Assembly: GCF_009258225.1 (NCBI RefSeq)
Contig: NZ_CP043617.1
Span: 1,488,001 to 1,552,000, forward strand
Direction: 5' to 3'
Source: Sulfurimonas lithotrophica
GTDB lineage: Bacteria; Campylobacterota; Campylobacteria; Campylobacterales; Sulfurimonadaceae
DNA length: 64,000 nucleotides
Numbering within the stretch: position 1 is the first letter of the stretch; each line of letters opens with the position of its first letter. Under the pieces are notes generated by a model, which was given only the letters and a program-made list of their open reading frames with translations, was not told the DNA's origin and searched no databases. The translations under genes were made by a program, and so were the position numbers. This document shows, in pieces, positions 45,887-55,213 of this stretch.

Positions 45887-47104
45887 CTATTCGAAAAGTC
45901 TTATAGGATTTATGTGGTATGATTTTTGAGTAACTTCAAATATCAATTCATCATTTACACGTCCTATTGTATATCCTTTTTTAATCTTTTTTCCTTTTTT
46001 AATATTTGGAGATATTTGTGATAAATTGGCATATATAGTATGTAGTCCGTTTTTATGCTCAACAATAACTATATTGTCAAGAACTGCCGTTTTATCGGCA
46101 TATATAACTTTCCCGTTAAATACTGTTTTTACTTTGGTATTTTTACTTTTTGGCATCATTGAGATTGATTCGTTAAAGATTTTAATACCGTAAATAGGAT
46201 CCGTATATGTTCCGTATTTTTTTGTAATCGTATATGGATATATAGGAGTTATAGTTTTAGGTCCCGTGTATTTTATAGTTTTAACTTTTTGATAGGAACT
46301 ACCCGGCTTTTTAACTTTTGGTAGATCTTTTTGATCTTTTTTCGCGGCAAAAGCCCTACGTCTTCGCTCATCTTCTTTTGCTTTTTTTATGGCATCTAAC
46401 TTAACGATTTTTAGTTCTGAGAGTGTTTGCTTAAGCGTATCTTGCTTTTTTAACAATGATTTTAATTCTTTTTTATACTCTTTTTCGGATCTTTGCAACG
46501 CTATTAAAGATTTTTTATTTTTTGTTTGGGCTTGTAATAGTTGTTTTTGTTTTTTATCGATTTTACCTATTTCATTTTCTAATCTATCTACATGTTCTTT
46601 TTTTGCAGCTATAATTTTTGAGTTTTCATAAAATTGTTCATTAAGTTCTTTTGCTTTGGCTTTTGTTTTTTTAAGCATAGATTTTAGAACTTCTATCTCT
46701 ATAAGTGCATTTTCTCCACTAGCTTCGTTTTCTTCCAATATTACACTTAAAGAGACACTTTTAGCTATTGTAAATACAAGTTCATGTTCTATTTCCGTTT
46801 GTGATTTTTGAAGAAATTTTTGTTCTTTTTTTAGTTTTAAAAGCTCAATTGTATCGTTTTGATAACTTTGTTCTTTTAAACTTAATTCCTCTTTTAATTT
46901 TTTCAAATATTTCTGTTGGTTATATATCTCTCTTTCTTGTCTTAATATTTTTTTTGCATTATTAGCCATTTTTCTATTAATAGAGCTATATGTTTTTGAA
47001 AAGTTTTTTATTTTTTTAGATGTTTTGTCTATTTTTGCATCTATATTATCTTTTGCATTTAAAGATAAAAAAACTAAAAGTAAAACAAATATTGTTTTAA
47101 TCAT
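45887..47104 (-). CDS. envC: EnvC-like murein hydrolase activator (degenerate M23 domain)
   Basis: 405 residues: signal peptide (1-17), two long periplasmic coiled coils (20-250), then a LytM/M23 domain (285-405). The zinc ligands of active M23 peptidases are missing (final block reads LIFEVT instead of LHFEV-type), so it should regulate an amidase rather than cut peptidoglycan, as EnvC does. It follows ftsX with a 4-nt overlap; FtsEX is known to control EnvC through its coiled coil. Confidence 0.9.
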   Translation of the reverse strand: MIKTIFVLLLVFLSLNAKDNIDAKIDKTSKKIKNFSKTYSSINRKMANNAKKILRQEREIYNQQKYLKKLKEELSLKEQSYQNDTIELLKLKKEQKFLQKSQTEIEHELVFTIAKSVSLSVILEENEASGENALIEIEVLKSMLKKTKAKAKELNEQFYENSKIIAAKKEHVDRLENEIGKIDKKQKQLLQAQTKNKKSLIALQRSEKEYKKELKSLLKKQDTLKQTLSELKIVKLDAIKKAKEDERRRRAFAAKKDQKDLPKVKKPGSSYQKVKTIKYTGPKTITPIYPYTITKKYGTYTDPIYGIKIFNESISMMPKSKNTKVKTVFNGKVIYADKTAVLDNIVIVEHKNGLHTIYANLSQISPNIKKGKKIKKGYTIGRVNDELIFEVTQKSYHINPIRLFE

Positions 47105-47925
47105 ACTTCTTCTTTATGACCTAAAACAATCATAGTGGCTAACAACACGGATAATGCCAATGATACACCCAGCAGTAAAAGAAAATCGTTTACTCTGTCG
47201 AATATCACTATATTTATATTTATATTTTGAAACTGTTCTAAAACAAATTTATTTGTAGAGAGATATAAAAAGAGTAAAAATATTAATATACTCGATATTA
47301 TTGCATCTACTATTGAAAGTCTGAAAAGCACGGCTGAACGAAGCCATGTCGGTGCTCCGAACAAGCCCATTATATTCATTCTCTCAGAATGCTTAAACTG
47401 CCATATTCTAAGCTCTTTCACTATCAACAACATAGTAACTATGGATACGACTACGGCAAATACCGATATAACGCCTTTAAAAAGAACAAGCAGTTTATAG
47501 GTAATATCATGGTTATTTGAAAAATCTTCTATTTTAGTTATAGATTCGTTTAAAAAAAGATTTTTTCTGAGAGTTTTAATCTCTTTTGGACTAGGAAATT
47601 TAGTCAAGTATAATTTATAAAATTTAGGGAGTGTTAATCTTAAAAGGTCTATATTTTTTTCGCTCATCCCTGTATTTAAACGTTTTATTACACTGTCTGG
47701 AGATAACTCTTTGGCTTTTTTTATCAAGCCGTCTATTGATAAAAACTCACTTTGTGATATATGTTTTTCGCTCACGACTACAACAGAGTAATTTTTTGCC
47801 AAGTTTTCTTTATATGCATCTATGGAGCGTTCAACTATTATAAACACTTGAATTGAAAATAAGATACTCATTAGTGCAACAATAAGTGATAGATGATTTT
47901 TAACTGATTTCAATAATCTCTCCAT
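47101..47925 (-). CDS. ftsX: FtsX, permease of the FtsEX division complex
   Basis: 274 residues with four TM helices: TM1 near residue 12-32, a periplasmic domain (35-150), and three C-terminal helices with the conserved IMGLFGAPTWLRSAVLFRL cytoplasmic loop. It transmits FtsE ATP hydrolysis to EnvC. Overlaps ftsE by 26 nt and envC by 4 nt. Confidence 0.92.
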   Translation of the reverse strand: MERLLKSVKNHLSLIVALMSILFSIQVFIIVERSIDAYKENLAKNYSVVVVSEKHISQSEFLSIDGLIKKAKELSPDSVIKRLNTGMSEKNIDLLRLTLPKFYKLYLTKFPSPKEIKTLRKNLFLNESITKIEDFSNNHDITYKLLVLFKGVISVFAVVVSIVTMLLIVKELRIWQFKHSERMNIMGLFGAPTWLRSAVLFRLSIVDAIISSILIFLLFLYLSTNKFVLEQFQNININIVIFDRVNDFLLLLGVSLALSVLLATMIVLGHKEEV

Positions 47926-48571
47926 ATTCTATATGATAGTGTTTATAGTCAACGTTTAAAGTTGAAGGTATATGGTGGGTAACGACAACTACAGTAGTTT
48001 TAAGTTGAGTATTTGCACCCTCTAAAAGATTCCAAATAAGTTGAGATGAATATTCGTCAAGGTTACCTGTTGGCTCATCGGCAAGTATCAGTATCGGGTT
48101 ATGGGACAAAGCTCTTGCCATCGCTACACGCTGTTGCTCACCCCCGCTTAGTTCAAGCGGGTACTTTCCCGCCTGATGCTTTAGACGCACATGTTTTAAA
48201 AGCGATTCCGTTTGATTTAAAGTCACCTCTTTTTCATAACCGTTTATCAGTAGAGGCATGGTGATATTTTTCTCTATAGTCCACTCTTTTACAAGTTTAT
48301 AATCTTGAAAAACTATCCCAAGATGACGTCTTAAAAAATTGAGTTTACTTTTAGAGACAGTGCTTAATTCAACTCCGCCTACGATTAAAGAACCGTGTTT
48401 TGGTTTTATCGCACCGTACAGAGATTTTAGAAGCGTTGATTTACCGCTACCGCTGGCACCTGTTACAAAAACAAAACTTCCAGACTCAATGCTAAAGTTT
48501 GCTTGTTTAATAATTGTCTGACTTGAATCATAACTTAGTGAAACATCTTTAGCAAGAATCACTTTATCCAT
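47900..48571 (-). CDS. ftsE: FtsE, ATPase of the FtsEX division complex
   Basis: 223-residue ABC ATPase. Walker [10 protein letters not shown] (about 37-45), Q-loop FQDYKLV, signature [15 protein letters not shown], Walker [12 protein letters not shown], and an H-loop His. The identity rests on adjacency to ftsX and envC as well as family features. Starts inside the end of trmB (8-nt overlap). Confidence 0.94.
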   Translation of the reverse strand: MDKVILAKDVSLSYDSSQTIIKQANFSIESGSFVFVTGASGSGKSTLLKSLYGAIKPKHGSLIVGGVELSTVSKSKLNFLRRHLGIVFQDYKLVKEWTIEKNITMPLLINGYEKEVTLNQTESLLKHVRLKHQAGKYPLELSGGEQQRVAMARALSHNPILILADEPTGNLDEYSSQLIWNLLEGANTQLKTTVVVVTHHIPSTLNVDYKHYHIEYGEIIEIS

Positions 48572-49739
48572 TTAAAACCTCGTTTAAAATTTTATGCGCT
48601 CTTATATTACTTCTTGACTTCAAAGGCATCGATGGATAATAGTTTATCTCATTAGCACTTATAAGAATATATAAATGCTCCGGTCTATCATAACTCCCCA
48701 TAGATACCCTTAACATAATTCCTTTTTCCAATATGTAAGTTCTTTCAAAATGTATAAAACCGCCCTCAAATCTTTTTGTAACTCCACCTAAGTCTAATAA
48801 CTTTTTATTATTTGCATTATTATACTCGCTAAACTTAAAATCACCATCTATACAAAACTGTTCGGATTCTAAATCGTTGAGCATTGTTACGTCATAGATG
48901 TTTTTCTCCATCCTTTTCCATCTGTCTTCATACTTGGAACTTACTTCAATATCGGAGTTTTTTCTTATATTTAATTCTATTTTAGGAAAATTTATAAAAG
49001 TCTCGTAAGAGTATGCATAATAGTTTTCACTGTCTGTTCGAAGCTCTAATGTACCGCCGACTTTTAATACACGTCTAGCTTCTTCTATAAAAGAGGTAGA
49101 TATTACGCGTCTATGAGGTTTTTTATCCCAAGGAACAGGGAAATGTACAAATATCTGCCCTACTCTATTTGAAGGAATCAGTTCCATAAACAGCCTTGCA
49201 TCATAGTCTAATACAAGCAAATTGTCTAATTCTTGAATATTAATCTGCTTCAATACCTGCTCAATTGAAGGACGGTGTATCTCGATACCGATATATAAAG
49301 TATTCGGATTGTTTTTAGCTTGATGCAGTAGATGCCTTCCCGAACCAAATCCAACCTCTATGGCTACATTTTTTGCATCAGGAAATTTATCTGCAAAATA
49401 CTCTATTTTTTTTAAAGCAGTAATTTTTTCCAAGTGTATATTTTTAGCACTTGTATGTACATTTGAACTAATTACTTTCAAGTTTGCTTCTTTGGCATAT
49501 GTAAGCAGTGCATTATGTACTTTTTGAGTGGATGCAGGGCGTGTTAATTTATCAGTTTTTAAAAGTGTTTTATTTTCATCGTCTTTTAAAAGTAAAAAGA
49601 AATCCTCATCTTCAACGGTAGTTGAGATAAGCATTTCATCATCGTGTTTTGTATTTTGCGCAAAAAAATTAAAAGAAACACCGTTTTTTTCATACGGCAG
49701 TTCCAATTTATTAAATTTTTCTATGTGTAGGTGTGGCAT
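48564..49739 (-). CDS. trmB: tRNA (guanine-N7)-methyltransferase, long form
   Basis: Methylates G46 of tRNA. 391 residues: the catalytic TrmB core (about 110-290) has [15 protein letters not shown]-type SAM motif ([12 protein letters not shown]), [14 protein letters not shown] and [16 protein letters not shown]. About 100 N-terminal and 90 C-terminal residues flank it, the long form typical of Campylobacterota. Between an FN3 lipoprotein gene and ftsE in a compact run. Confidence 0.94.
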   Translation of the reverse strand: MPHLHIEKFNKLELPYEKNGVSFNFFAQNTKHDDEMLISTTVEDEDFFLLLKDDENKTLLKTDKLTRPASTQKVHNALLTYAKEANLKVISSNVHTSAKNIHLEKITALKKIEYFADKFPDAKNVAIEVGFGSGRHLLHQAKNNPNTLYIGIEIHRPSIEQVLKQINIQELDNLLVLDYDARLFMELIPSNRVGQIFVHFPVPWDKKPHRRVISTSFIEEARRVLKVGGTLELRTDSENYYAYSYETFINFPKIELNIRKNSDIEVSSKYEDRWKRMEKNIYDVTMLNDLESEQFCIDGDFKFSEYNNANNKKLLDLGGVTKRFEGGFIHFERTYILEKGIMLRVSMGSYDRPEHLYILISANEINYYPSMPLKSRSNIRAHKILNEVLNG

Positions 49740-49754
49740 ATATTTTTTTCTTCT

Positions 49755-51017
49755 TTATTTTATATCTTTAGTCTCTATTATCACTTCTATACTCGGTTCT
49801 GATTCTATTGAGTTTTTATCTACTGAAATAACTTGATAATAATAAGTTGTTTTAGGACTTATGTCTAAATCTTGAAATGTATTGTTATTTATATCTTTAA
49901 ACTCATCTACAACTTTATCGAAAAGTCCTTTTTTATAAGTTTTTCTGACCGTATAACTTACTGCTCTTGGGTCATTCTTTTTCCATTTAAGAATAACTTT
50001 GTTATTTATCAAGCTTGCATCTACAACCGCAGGAGGAAGCGGTTTTGAAAGGCTTACACCTTGAACGGAATGTCTGTCATGAATAGATTCTAACCCATCT
50101 TTGTCCACTGCACCGACTCTGTAAAAATATTTTGCACCGTCTTTTTCAATAACATCTTCAAAACGATTATTTACCAATTTGGCTATTAACTCGTACCCAC
50201 CGTCTATTTCACTTGATCTATAAAGATTATAATGTGAAAAATCTTCTTGATTTGATTTATTCCATGATATTATTATTTTTTTCGCCAAATTATTGCTGGC
50301 TTTTATATTTGTAATCTCCAGAGGTAAATCTTTTGTTATAGACTTTACAATTTCACTGGCTTTAGACGTAATTCCGTTATAGGTAAGTGCGCGAACATTA
50401 TACTGGTATGTATAACTGTCTTTTAAATCTAAATCTATATATTCTGCACTTAAACGACCATCTACTCTAGCTACAGTTTCCCATTTTGTCTCATCGAGTG
50501 TTTTTCTTTGAATTTCATATGCACGAACAAGTTTGTTTGTATGGGGACGCCATATTATTTTTGCACTTCTTGGCATATTGTTAGCGGCATATATCCATGT
50601 AACAGATTCTAAAACAGGTTTTGTTGCAGCTTGATAAACTTCACTTCTCTCACCTTGAGCCTTATCACTGTACGTTACAAAGTAATAGTTGTATCTTTTA
50701 GAAGGTTTTACGTTTGTATCAAGAAAGTGAGTTGAAAATCTGTTGTTAATGGTTTCATAATAAGAATCTTGTTGAGAAAGGTTTTCATCTAAAGACTCTC
50801 TAAAAATATATATGCCTTTAACTCTTTTATCGTTTATTCTCTTCCATTCAAGTGCTATAGATTTCATACTAGATTTGGTAGCTGTTTTTGTTAATACTAC
50901 TTTTGGCAAAGATGAATCTATTACCGCTTCTTCTTTTGGTTTAGGTTTAACCGTACAACCGCTAAGGATTAGGATTGTTAAAACTGTCAATAATGAACTG
51001 AGGTTTAATAACTTCAT
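49755..51017 (-). CDS. Lipoprotein with fibronectin type III repeats
   Basis: 420 residues with a lipoprotein signal (LTILILSGC, Cys21 lipidated) and four FN3-like units (about 40-130, 130-225, 230-325, 330-415) with the repeated Y-x-YxVxAVD pattern and K/W core residues. Probably outer-membrane-attached and facing the periplasm. The ATG at 51017 with GGAGCAAATAA upstream is required for the signal peptide, yet it lies 56 nt inside the rluD coding end. Function unknown; position upstream of trmB-ftsEX-envC may link it to the cell wall. Confidence 0.85.
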   Translation of the reverse strand: MKLLNLSSLLTVLTILILSGCTVKPKPKEEAVIDSSLPKVVLTKTATKSSMKSIALEWKRINDKRVKGIYIFRESLDENLSQQDSYYETINNRFSTHFLDTNVKPSKRYNYYFVTYSDKAQGERSEVYQAATKPVLESVTWIYAANNMPRSAKIIWRPHTNKLVRAYEIQRKTLDETKWETVARVDGRLSAEYIDLDLKDSYTYQYNVRALTYNGITSKASEIVKSITKDLPLEITNIKASNNLAKKIIISWNKSNQEDFSHYNLYRSSEIDGGYELIAKLVNNRFEDVIEKDGAKYFYRVGAVDKDGLESIHDRHSVQGVSLSKPLPPAVVDASLINNKVILKWKKNDPRAVSYTVRKTYKKGLFDKVVDEFKDINNNTFQDLDISPKTTYYYQVISVDKNSIESEPSIEVIIETKDIK

Positions 51018-51936
51018 TTATTTGCTCCGTATCAAATTTTTTATCTATAAATTTTTTCATTTTTTGCTCAATCGGAGCTACAAATGAAACCATCTTATTT
51101 GTTTTTGGATGTATAAAATGTAACTCGTATGCATGGAGCAAAATTCGTTCCGATTTATCATCTTTTTTTGTCGTACCATACAAGTGATCACCAACTATAT
51201 GACGGCTCTTTGTCTCAAGATGCACACGTATCTGATGAGTCCTGCCCGTAAAGAGTTTGCAGGCTATAAGCTGATATTTTTCATCATCACTGAGCATTAG
51301 TTGTTTAAATGCTGTTTTAGCATCTTTACCGCCTGCTTCACAAGCCATTTTTAAACGGTTGTTAGAACTTCTTTTTATTGGGGCTTCTATAAACGTTATA
51401 TCATCTTTTAAAGGCGGTTCTATTACAGCAAGATAGAAACGACCCATACTTTTATCTTGAAGTTGTTCGCTTAAAGCTTGATGGGCTTCATTGTTTTTTG
51501 CAACAACCATTACACCGCTTGTTCCTTTATCCAAACGATGCACTATCCCATGACGCTCTTCACCGCTTATAGTAGAGAGTCTGATGCCTTTATGTTTAAG
51601 CCAATCAACAAGTGTAGCTTCTTTAACACTTGGTGCGGGATGCACCGTTAAACCGCTGGGCTTGTTTATAACCAATAGCTCATTATCTTCATATAAGACC
51701 TCTACACTAAAGTCTATCTCTAACGGTTTTTCCTCTTTTAGTTCCGGAAATTCAATTCTTATAATCTGATTTTCTTTGAGTTTTATACCTGCTCTGGATA
51801 CTGCTTTATTATTAACATATACACACTCTTTTTTAATTAGTTGTGCAACTTGTGAACGACTTTGTGCTAGTTTTTCAGCCAAAAAAACATCTAAACGTTC
51901 AGAATCGTTACAAATATAACTTTGCGTGTTATCCAT
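50962..51936 (-). CDS. rluD: RluD-type 23S rRNA pseudouridine synthase
   Basis: 324 residues: an S4 RNA-binding domain (12-75; RLDVFLAEKL, QVAQLIKK), then the RluA/RluD catalytic domain with GIVHRLDKGTSGVMVVAK, which carries the catalytic Asp, and ACKLFTGRTHQIRVHL. ATG 51936 has AAAGGT upstream. The last 18 codons after FIDKKFDTEQ overlap the signal peptide of the lipoprotein gene in another frame. Confidence 0.92.
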   Translation of the reverse strand: MDNTQSYICNDSERLDVFLAEKLAQSRSQVAQLIKKECVYVNNKAVSRAGIKLKENQIIRIEFPELKEEKPLEIDFSVEVLYEDNELLVINKPSGLTVHPAPSVKEATLVDWLKHKGIRLSTISGEERHGIVHRLDKGTSGVMVVAKNNEAHQALSEQLQDKSMGRFYLAVIEPPLKDDITFIEAPIKRSSNNRLKMACEAGGKDAKTAFKQLMLSDDEKYQLIACKLFTGRTHQIRVHLETKSRHIVGDHLYGTTKKDDKSERILLHAYELHFIHPKTNKMVSFVAPIEQKMKKFIDKKFDTEQINEVIKPQFIIDSFNNPNP

Positions 51937-51999
51937 CAATATACCTTTTTATTCGCCTTTTGTGTTACAATTCTATATAAAAATATGGAGTAGTGTAGT

Positions 52000-53115
52000 T
52001 TGTGGAGAATTGATAAGCATATTTTAGCACAATTTGATTTCATTTCTATTATTCTTATCATACCATTGGTTCTAACTTCTAACTGGTTGATAAATGAAGC
52101 CGTCCCTGCACTTGCCCAAAAACAGATTGCATACGTCGGTGTAGCTGCAATTGTTTTTATTATTGTTTTTCTTTTGCCTATTAGAAGAATGAGTTGGCTT
52201 ATTCCCCTGATTTATTGGATTAATATCTTATTGTTGCTTGCTGTAGAGTTTTTTGGAACAACTAGGGGAATGGGTGCTCAAAGATGGCTTGAACTCCCTT
52301 TTATAAATGCTACTATCCAACCATCAGAGTTTGTAAAACCCGCCCTAATTCTTATGCTTGCATATCTAATCAATAAAACACCGCCCCCACGTGATGGCTA
52401 TCAAATAAAAGAGTTTCTTATATTAAGTGCTTATATCTTACTTCCATTTATCTTGATTGTAAAAGAGCCTGATTTAGGTACGGCACTGGTACTTCTTATT
52501 ATCGGCTACGGTACTTTGTTTTTTATTGGGGTGAACTGGAAAATATGGGCGGTTATTGTCTCTGGGATATTATTGCTTTCACCCTTAGTATATAAATTCG
52601 GTCTGCATGATTATCAAAAGACACGTATAAAAGATTTCATCAGTGAAAAACCTTCCTACCACGTCCAACAATCCATAATAGCAATCGGTTCAGGCGGATT
52701 AAGCGGAAAAAGCAAAGAGGAAGCTACCCAAACTCAAATGAAGTTTTTGCCCATAGCTACAAGTGATTTTATATTTGCTTTTTTAGTTGAACGTACCGGA
52801 TTTTTGGGAGCACTTGGTATTATACTTGTTTATGTGCTACTTATATTGCATCTGCTTAGTCTTAGTATATTTAATTCAGATTATTATATAAAAGTGGTAA
52901 CCATAGCCATATCGTTTATGATATTTGTATATATGGGTGTAAATATATCCATGACTATAGGATATGCCCCTGTTGTCGGAGTTCCATTACCTATGTTTAG
53001 TTATGGGGGGAGTAGCTTTTTAAACTTTTTGATTCTTTTTGCGATTATGCAAAATCTGATTACTTTTCAATATAAAGATATGTACGATGCTAGAGGGACT
53101 AAAAGCTTTTTATAA
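52000..53115 (+). CDS. rodA: Rod-shape peptidoglycan polymerase RodA
   Basis: SEDS glycosyltransferase with ten TM helices; 371 residues. Marks: RGMGAQRWLELP, QPSEFVKPALILMLAYL, KEPDLGTALVLL (catalytic Asp region) and GVPLPMFSYGGSSFL. The start is TTG 52000 with GGAG upstream (ATATGGAG). RodA rather than FtsW by its length and the near-terminal pattern. Divergent from rluD. Confidence 0.92.
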   Translation: MWRIDKHILAQFDFISIILIIPLVLTSNWLINEAVPALAQKQIAYVGVAAIVFIIVFLLPIRRMSWLIPLIYWINILLLLAVEFFGTTRGMGAQRWLELPFINATIQPSEFVKPALILMLAYLINKTPPPRDGYQIKEFLILSAYILLPFILIVKEPDLGTALVLLIIGYGTLFFIGVNWKIWAVIVSGILLLSPLVYKFGLHDYQKTRIKDFISEKPSYHVQQSIIAIGSGGLSGKSKEEATQTQMKFLPIATSDFIFAFLVERTGFLGALGIILVYVLLILHLLSLSIFNSDYYIKVVTIAISFMIFVYMGVNISMTIGYAPVVGVPLPMFSYGGSSFLNFLILFAIMQNLITFQYKDMYDARGTKSFL

Positions 53116-53162
53116 AAAATAGTTTTGATTTTTTAAAATGTAGTTTGTAGGATTTTTATAGA

Positions 53163-53238
53163 TGGTGGGCACTACTGGACTCGAACCAGTGACATCTACC
53201 TTGTAAGGGTAGCGCTCTACCAACTGAGCTAAGCGCCC
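53163..53238 (-). tRNA. tRNA-Val (anticodon TAC), copy 1
   Basis: 76-nt cloverleaf with acceptor GGGCGCT/AGTGCCC, D arm AGCTCAGTTGGTAGAGC, anticodon stem CTACC/GGTAG with loop CTTACAA, T arm GGTTCGAGTCC and encoded CCA. Last gene of the cluster. Confidence 0.96.
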
Positions 53239-53262
53239 ATCTAATTTTTGTAAACACCGTAA

Positions 53263-53338
53263 TGGCGACCCCTAAAGGATTTGAACCTCTGTTACTACCA
53301 TGAAGTGATAGTGTCCTTGGCCACTAGACGAAAGGGTC
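53263..53338 (-). tRNA. tRNA-Glu (anticodon TTC)
   Basis: 76 nt; acceptor GACCCTT/AGGGGTC, D arm CGTCTAGTGGCCAAGGACA, anticodon loop ACTTCAT on stem CTATC/GGTAG, T loop GGTTCAAATCC, encoded CCA. Confidence 0.96.
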
Positions 53339-53371
53339 ACTTTTTTTAGCAAACAAAAGGTTTGTCAAATA

Positions 53372-53448
53372 TGGCGCGGTGGACGAGACTCGAACTCGCG
53401 ACCCCCTGCGTGACAGGCAGGTATTCTAACCAACTGAACTACCACCGC
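53372..53448 (-). tRNA. tRNA-Asp (anticodon GTC), copy 1
   Basis: 77 nt; acceptor GCGGTGG/CCACCGC, anticodon stem CCTGC/GCAGG with loop CTGTCAC, T loop GTTCGAGTC, encoded CCA. Confidence 0.96.
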
Positions 53449-53470
53449 TTTTACTATTTGTTTTTAAAAA

Positions 53471-53546
53471 TGGTGGGCACTACTGGACTCGAACCAGTGA
53501 CATCTACCTTGTAAGGGTAGCGCTCTACCAACTGAGCTAAGCGCCC
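53471..53546 (-). tRNA. tRNA-Val (anticodon TAC), copy 2
   Basis: Identical in sequence to the copy at 53163-53238. Confidence 0.96.
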
Positions 53547-53758
53547 TAAAATAATTCTTTTTGTTTTTTTCTTCGTTGGAACTTTTCGTTCAATCGTCAC
53601 ATAGAATTACTATGTTCCTCTTTCACTCAAAAACCCGCCTCAAACAAAACAAAAATAAAAAATTTTAAAATCTACTGTTTTTGTGTTAGACAAGAAAAAG
53701 TTTTCGTAGCATACTTAAAGTATGTGAGAAAATCTTTGACGCAGTATAACGCAAAAAA
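53547..53758. repeat. Gap in the tRNA cluster with two related hairpins
   Basis: This 212-nt gap is longer than the others in the cluster (23-33 nt). It has ACATAG-AATTA-CTATGT near 53600-53616 and CATAC-TTAAA-GTATG near 53711-53725. Both have a 5-nt A/T loop, and a TATGTGA flank occurs on opposite strands, so they look like two members of one small palindrome family in inverted orientation. Processing sites or REP-like units are possible. Confidence 0.45.
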
Positions 53759-53835
53759 TGGCGCGGTGGACGAGACTCGAACTCGCGACCCCCTGCGTGA
53801 CAGGCAGGTATTCTAACCAACTGAACTACCACCGC
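53759..53835 (-). tRNA. tRNA-Asp (anticodon GTC), copy 2
   Basis: Identical to the copy at 53372-53448. Confidence 0.96.
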
Positions 53836-53847
53836 TAATTTATAAAA

Positions 53848-53923
53848 TGGTGTCCTGTTCAGGATTCGAACCTGAGGCCACATCATTAAAAGTGACGTGC
53901 TCTACCAACTGAGCTAACAAGAC
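53848..53923 (-). tRNA. tRNA-Lys (anticodon TTT)
   Basis: 76 nt; acceptor GTCTTGT/ACAGGAC, D arm AGCTCAGTTGGTAGAGC, anticodon loop CTTTTAA on stem CGTCA/TGATG, T loop GGTTCGAATCC, encoded CCA. First gene of the cluster. Confidence 0.96.
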
Positions 53924-53954
53924 GTTTATATCCTCTATCTGTTTAGAGGTCGAA

Positions 53955-53983
53955 ATTATAGACAAATCATTTTTTATTGTCAA
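53955..53983 (-). promoter_or_regulatory. Consensus sigma-70 promoter of the tRNA cluster
   Basis: Minus strand: TTGACA (53983-53978), 17 nt, TATAAT (53960-53955). Both hexamers match the consensus exactly, with ideal spacing, which is rare in this genome type. The start would fall about 25 nt before tRNA-Lys. Confidence 0.85.
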
Positions 53984-53994
53984 GAGTTTTTTTG

Positions 53995-55089
53995 CTAAAT
54001 TTCAAAAAATATATCTTTATCACTCAGAAGCAATAACTTAACTGCATACAGTACACTTTGATTTTGTACATAGTTTCTATCACCGCTTAGTTGTAAGTGC
54101 ATCTCTAATGATGCTTTATTGTTTTTTATACCTATAAAAACCGTACCTACAGGCTTCTCTACAGTTCCGCCAGTATCACCTGCTATTCCGCTTATTGAGA
54201 GTGCGTAGTCTGCTTCACTTACATTTATAGCACCCTCAGCCATCTCTTTTACCACAGGGGCACTAACAGCCCCGTACTCTTCTAATGTACTCTCTTCCAC
54301 TGCAAGCCAATTTGCTTTTATCTCATTTGAGTATGTAACTAATGCACCATCAAGTATATTTGAAGCGCCGTTTTTTGAGGTAAAATAATAAGACAACAAA
54401 CCACCTGTACAACTCTCTGCAAAAGTTATTTTTTTATTATAATGTGTAAGTTTTTGGATTATATATGTAGCCATATCTTCTGTTTGGATTATTTTTGAAG
54501 GCAAAAGCTGTTTTGCAGATTTTATAAACTTTGATATCTCACCGTATTTTTTACTTGTAATATTTACCTGTATCCATCCCTCGACCAAAGTAAAGATATC
54601 TAAACGCAGATCATAAGTTTGAGCCATAGGATTTAAAATAGCCCGTAAACTCTCTTCATCCTCTTCAAAGATATTCAATACCTCTTTTGAATTATCTGAC
54701 TCCAACAACAGTTTAGGAAATTTTTGCATCTCATCGACATGAATAACGTTTATTGTACTTTGTTTATACTCTAAAAGGTAACTTCCTTTTTCATATACGT
54801 AAGATTCCGATGGTATCAACATTGTGTCTTTTAGAACTTGATTATCTTCGGTTATTGTACATATTACTTTACCGATAGTTGAAAAATTTTGTTTTGAAGT
54901 AACTATTATAAGTTTTAAATCTGTGTTTAACAAAGCATCCAGATGTAAAAAAAGCGTATTGTCGCTCTCTTTAAAAAAAGTTATATTATCTATAAAATCA
55001 AAACTCTTTGATATGCTTCTTTGAACATACTCTTTTAAAGAATTGTTATAAATAAATTTATTTCCGACAAATATGAGATGTAATTTCAT
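53995..55089 (-). CDS. CinA-like protein with C-terminal nicotinamide-nucleotide amidase domain
   Basis: 364 residues from ATG 55089 (MKLHLIFVG), preferred to a TTG at 55107. The C-terminal 150 residues are a CinA/PncC amidase domain: TFAESCTGGLLSYYFT with the catalytic Ser, GALVTYSNEIKANWL, GAVSAPVVKEMAEGA and SISGIAGDTGGT-EKPVGTV. It deamidates NMN in the NAD salvage route. The N-terminal 200 residues do not show the standard MoCF/COG1058 motifs and are divergent or another domain. Opposite strand to ileS. Confidence 0.85.
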   Translation of the reverse strand: MKLHLIFVGNKFIYNNSLKEYVQRSISKSFDFIDNITFFKESDNTLFLHLDALLNTDLKLIIVTSKQNFSTIGKVICTITEDNQVLKDTMLIPSESYVYEKGSYLLEYKQSTINVIHVDEMQKFPKLLLESDNSKEVLNIFEEDEESLRAILNPMAQTYDLRLDIFTLVEGWIQVNITSKKYGEISKFIKSAKQLLPSKIIQTEDMATYIIQKLTHYNKKITFAESCTGGLLSYYFTSKNGASNILDGALVTYSNEIKANWLAVEESTLEEYGAVSAPVVKEMAEGAINVSEADYALSISGIAGDTGGTVEKPVGTVFIGIKNNKASLEMHLQLSGDRNYVQNQSVLYAVKLLLLSDKDIFFEI

Positions 55090-55213
55090 AGTTTTCAAAC
55101 TCCACAATTAACAACATTTGGGAGTATTATAACACTTTAAAGAGCTTTTTAATCAAGAAAAAGATATAATCGCAAAATTTTAATATATAAAACTCTTAAT
55201 TTTTGAGGCAGAA

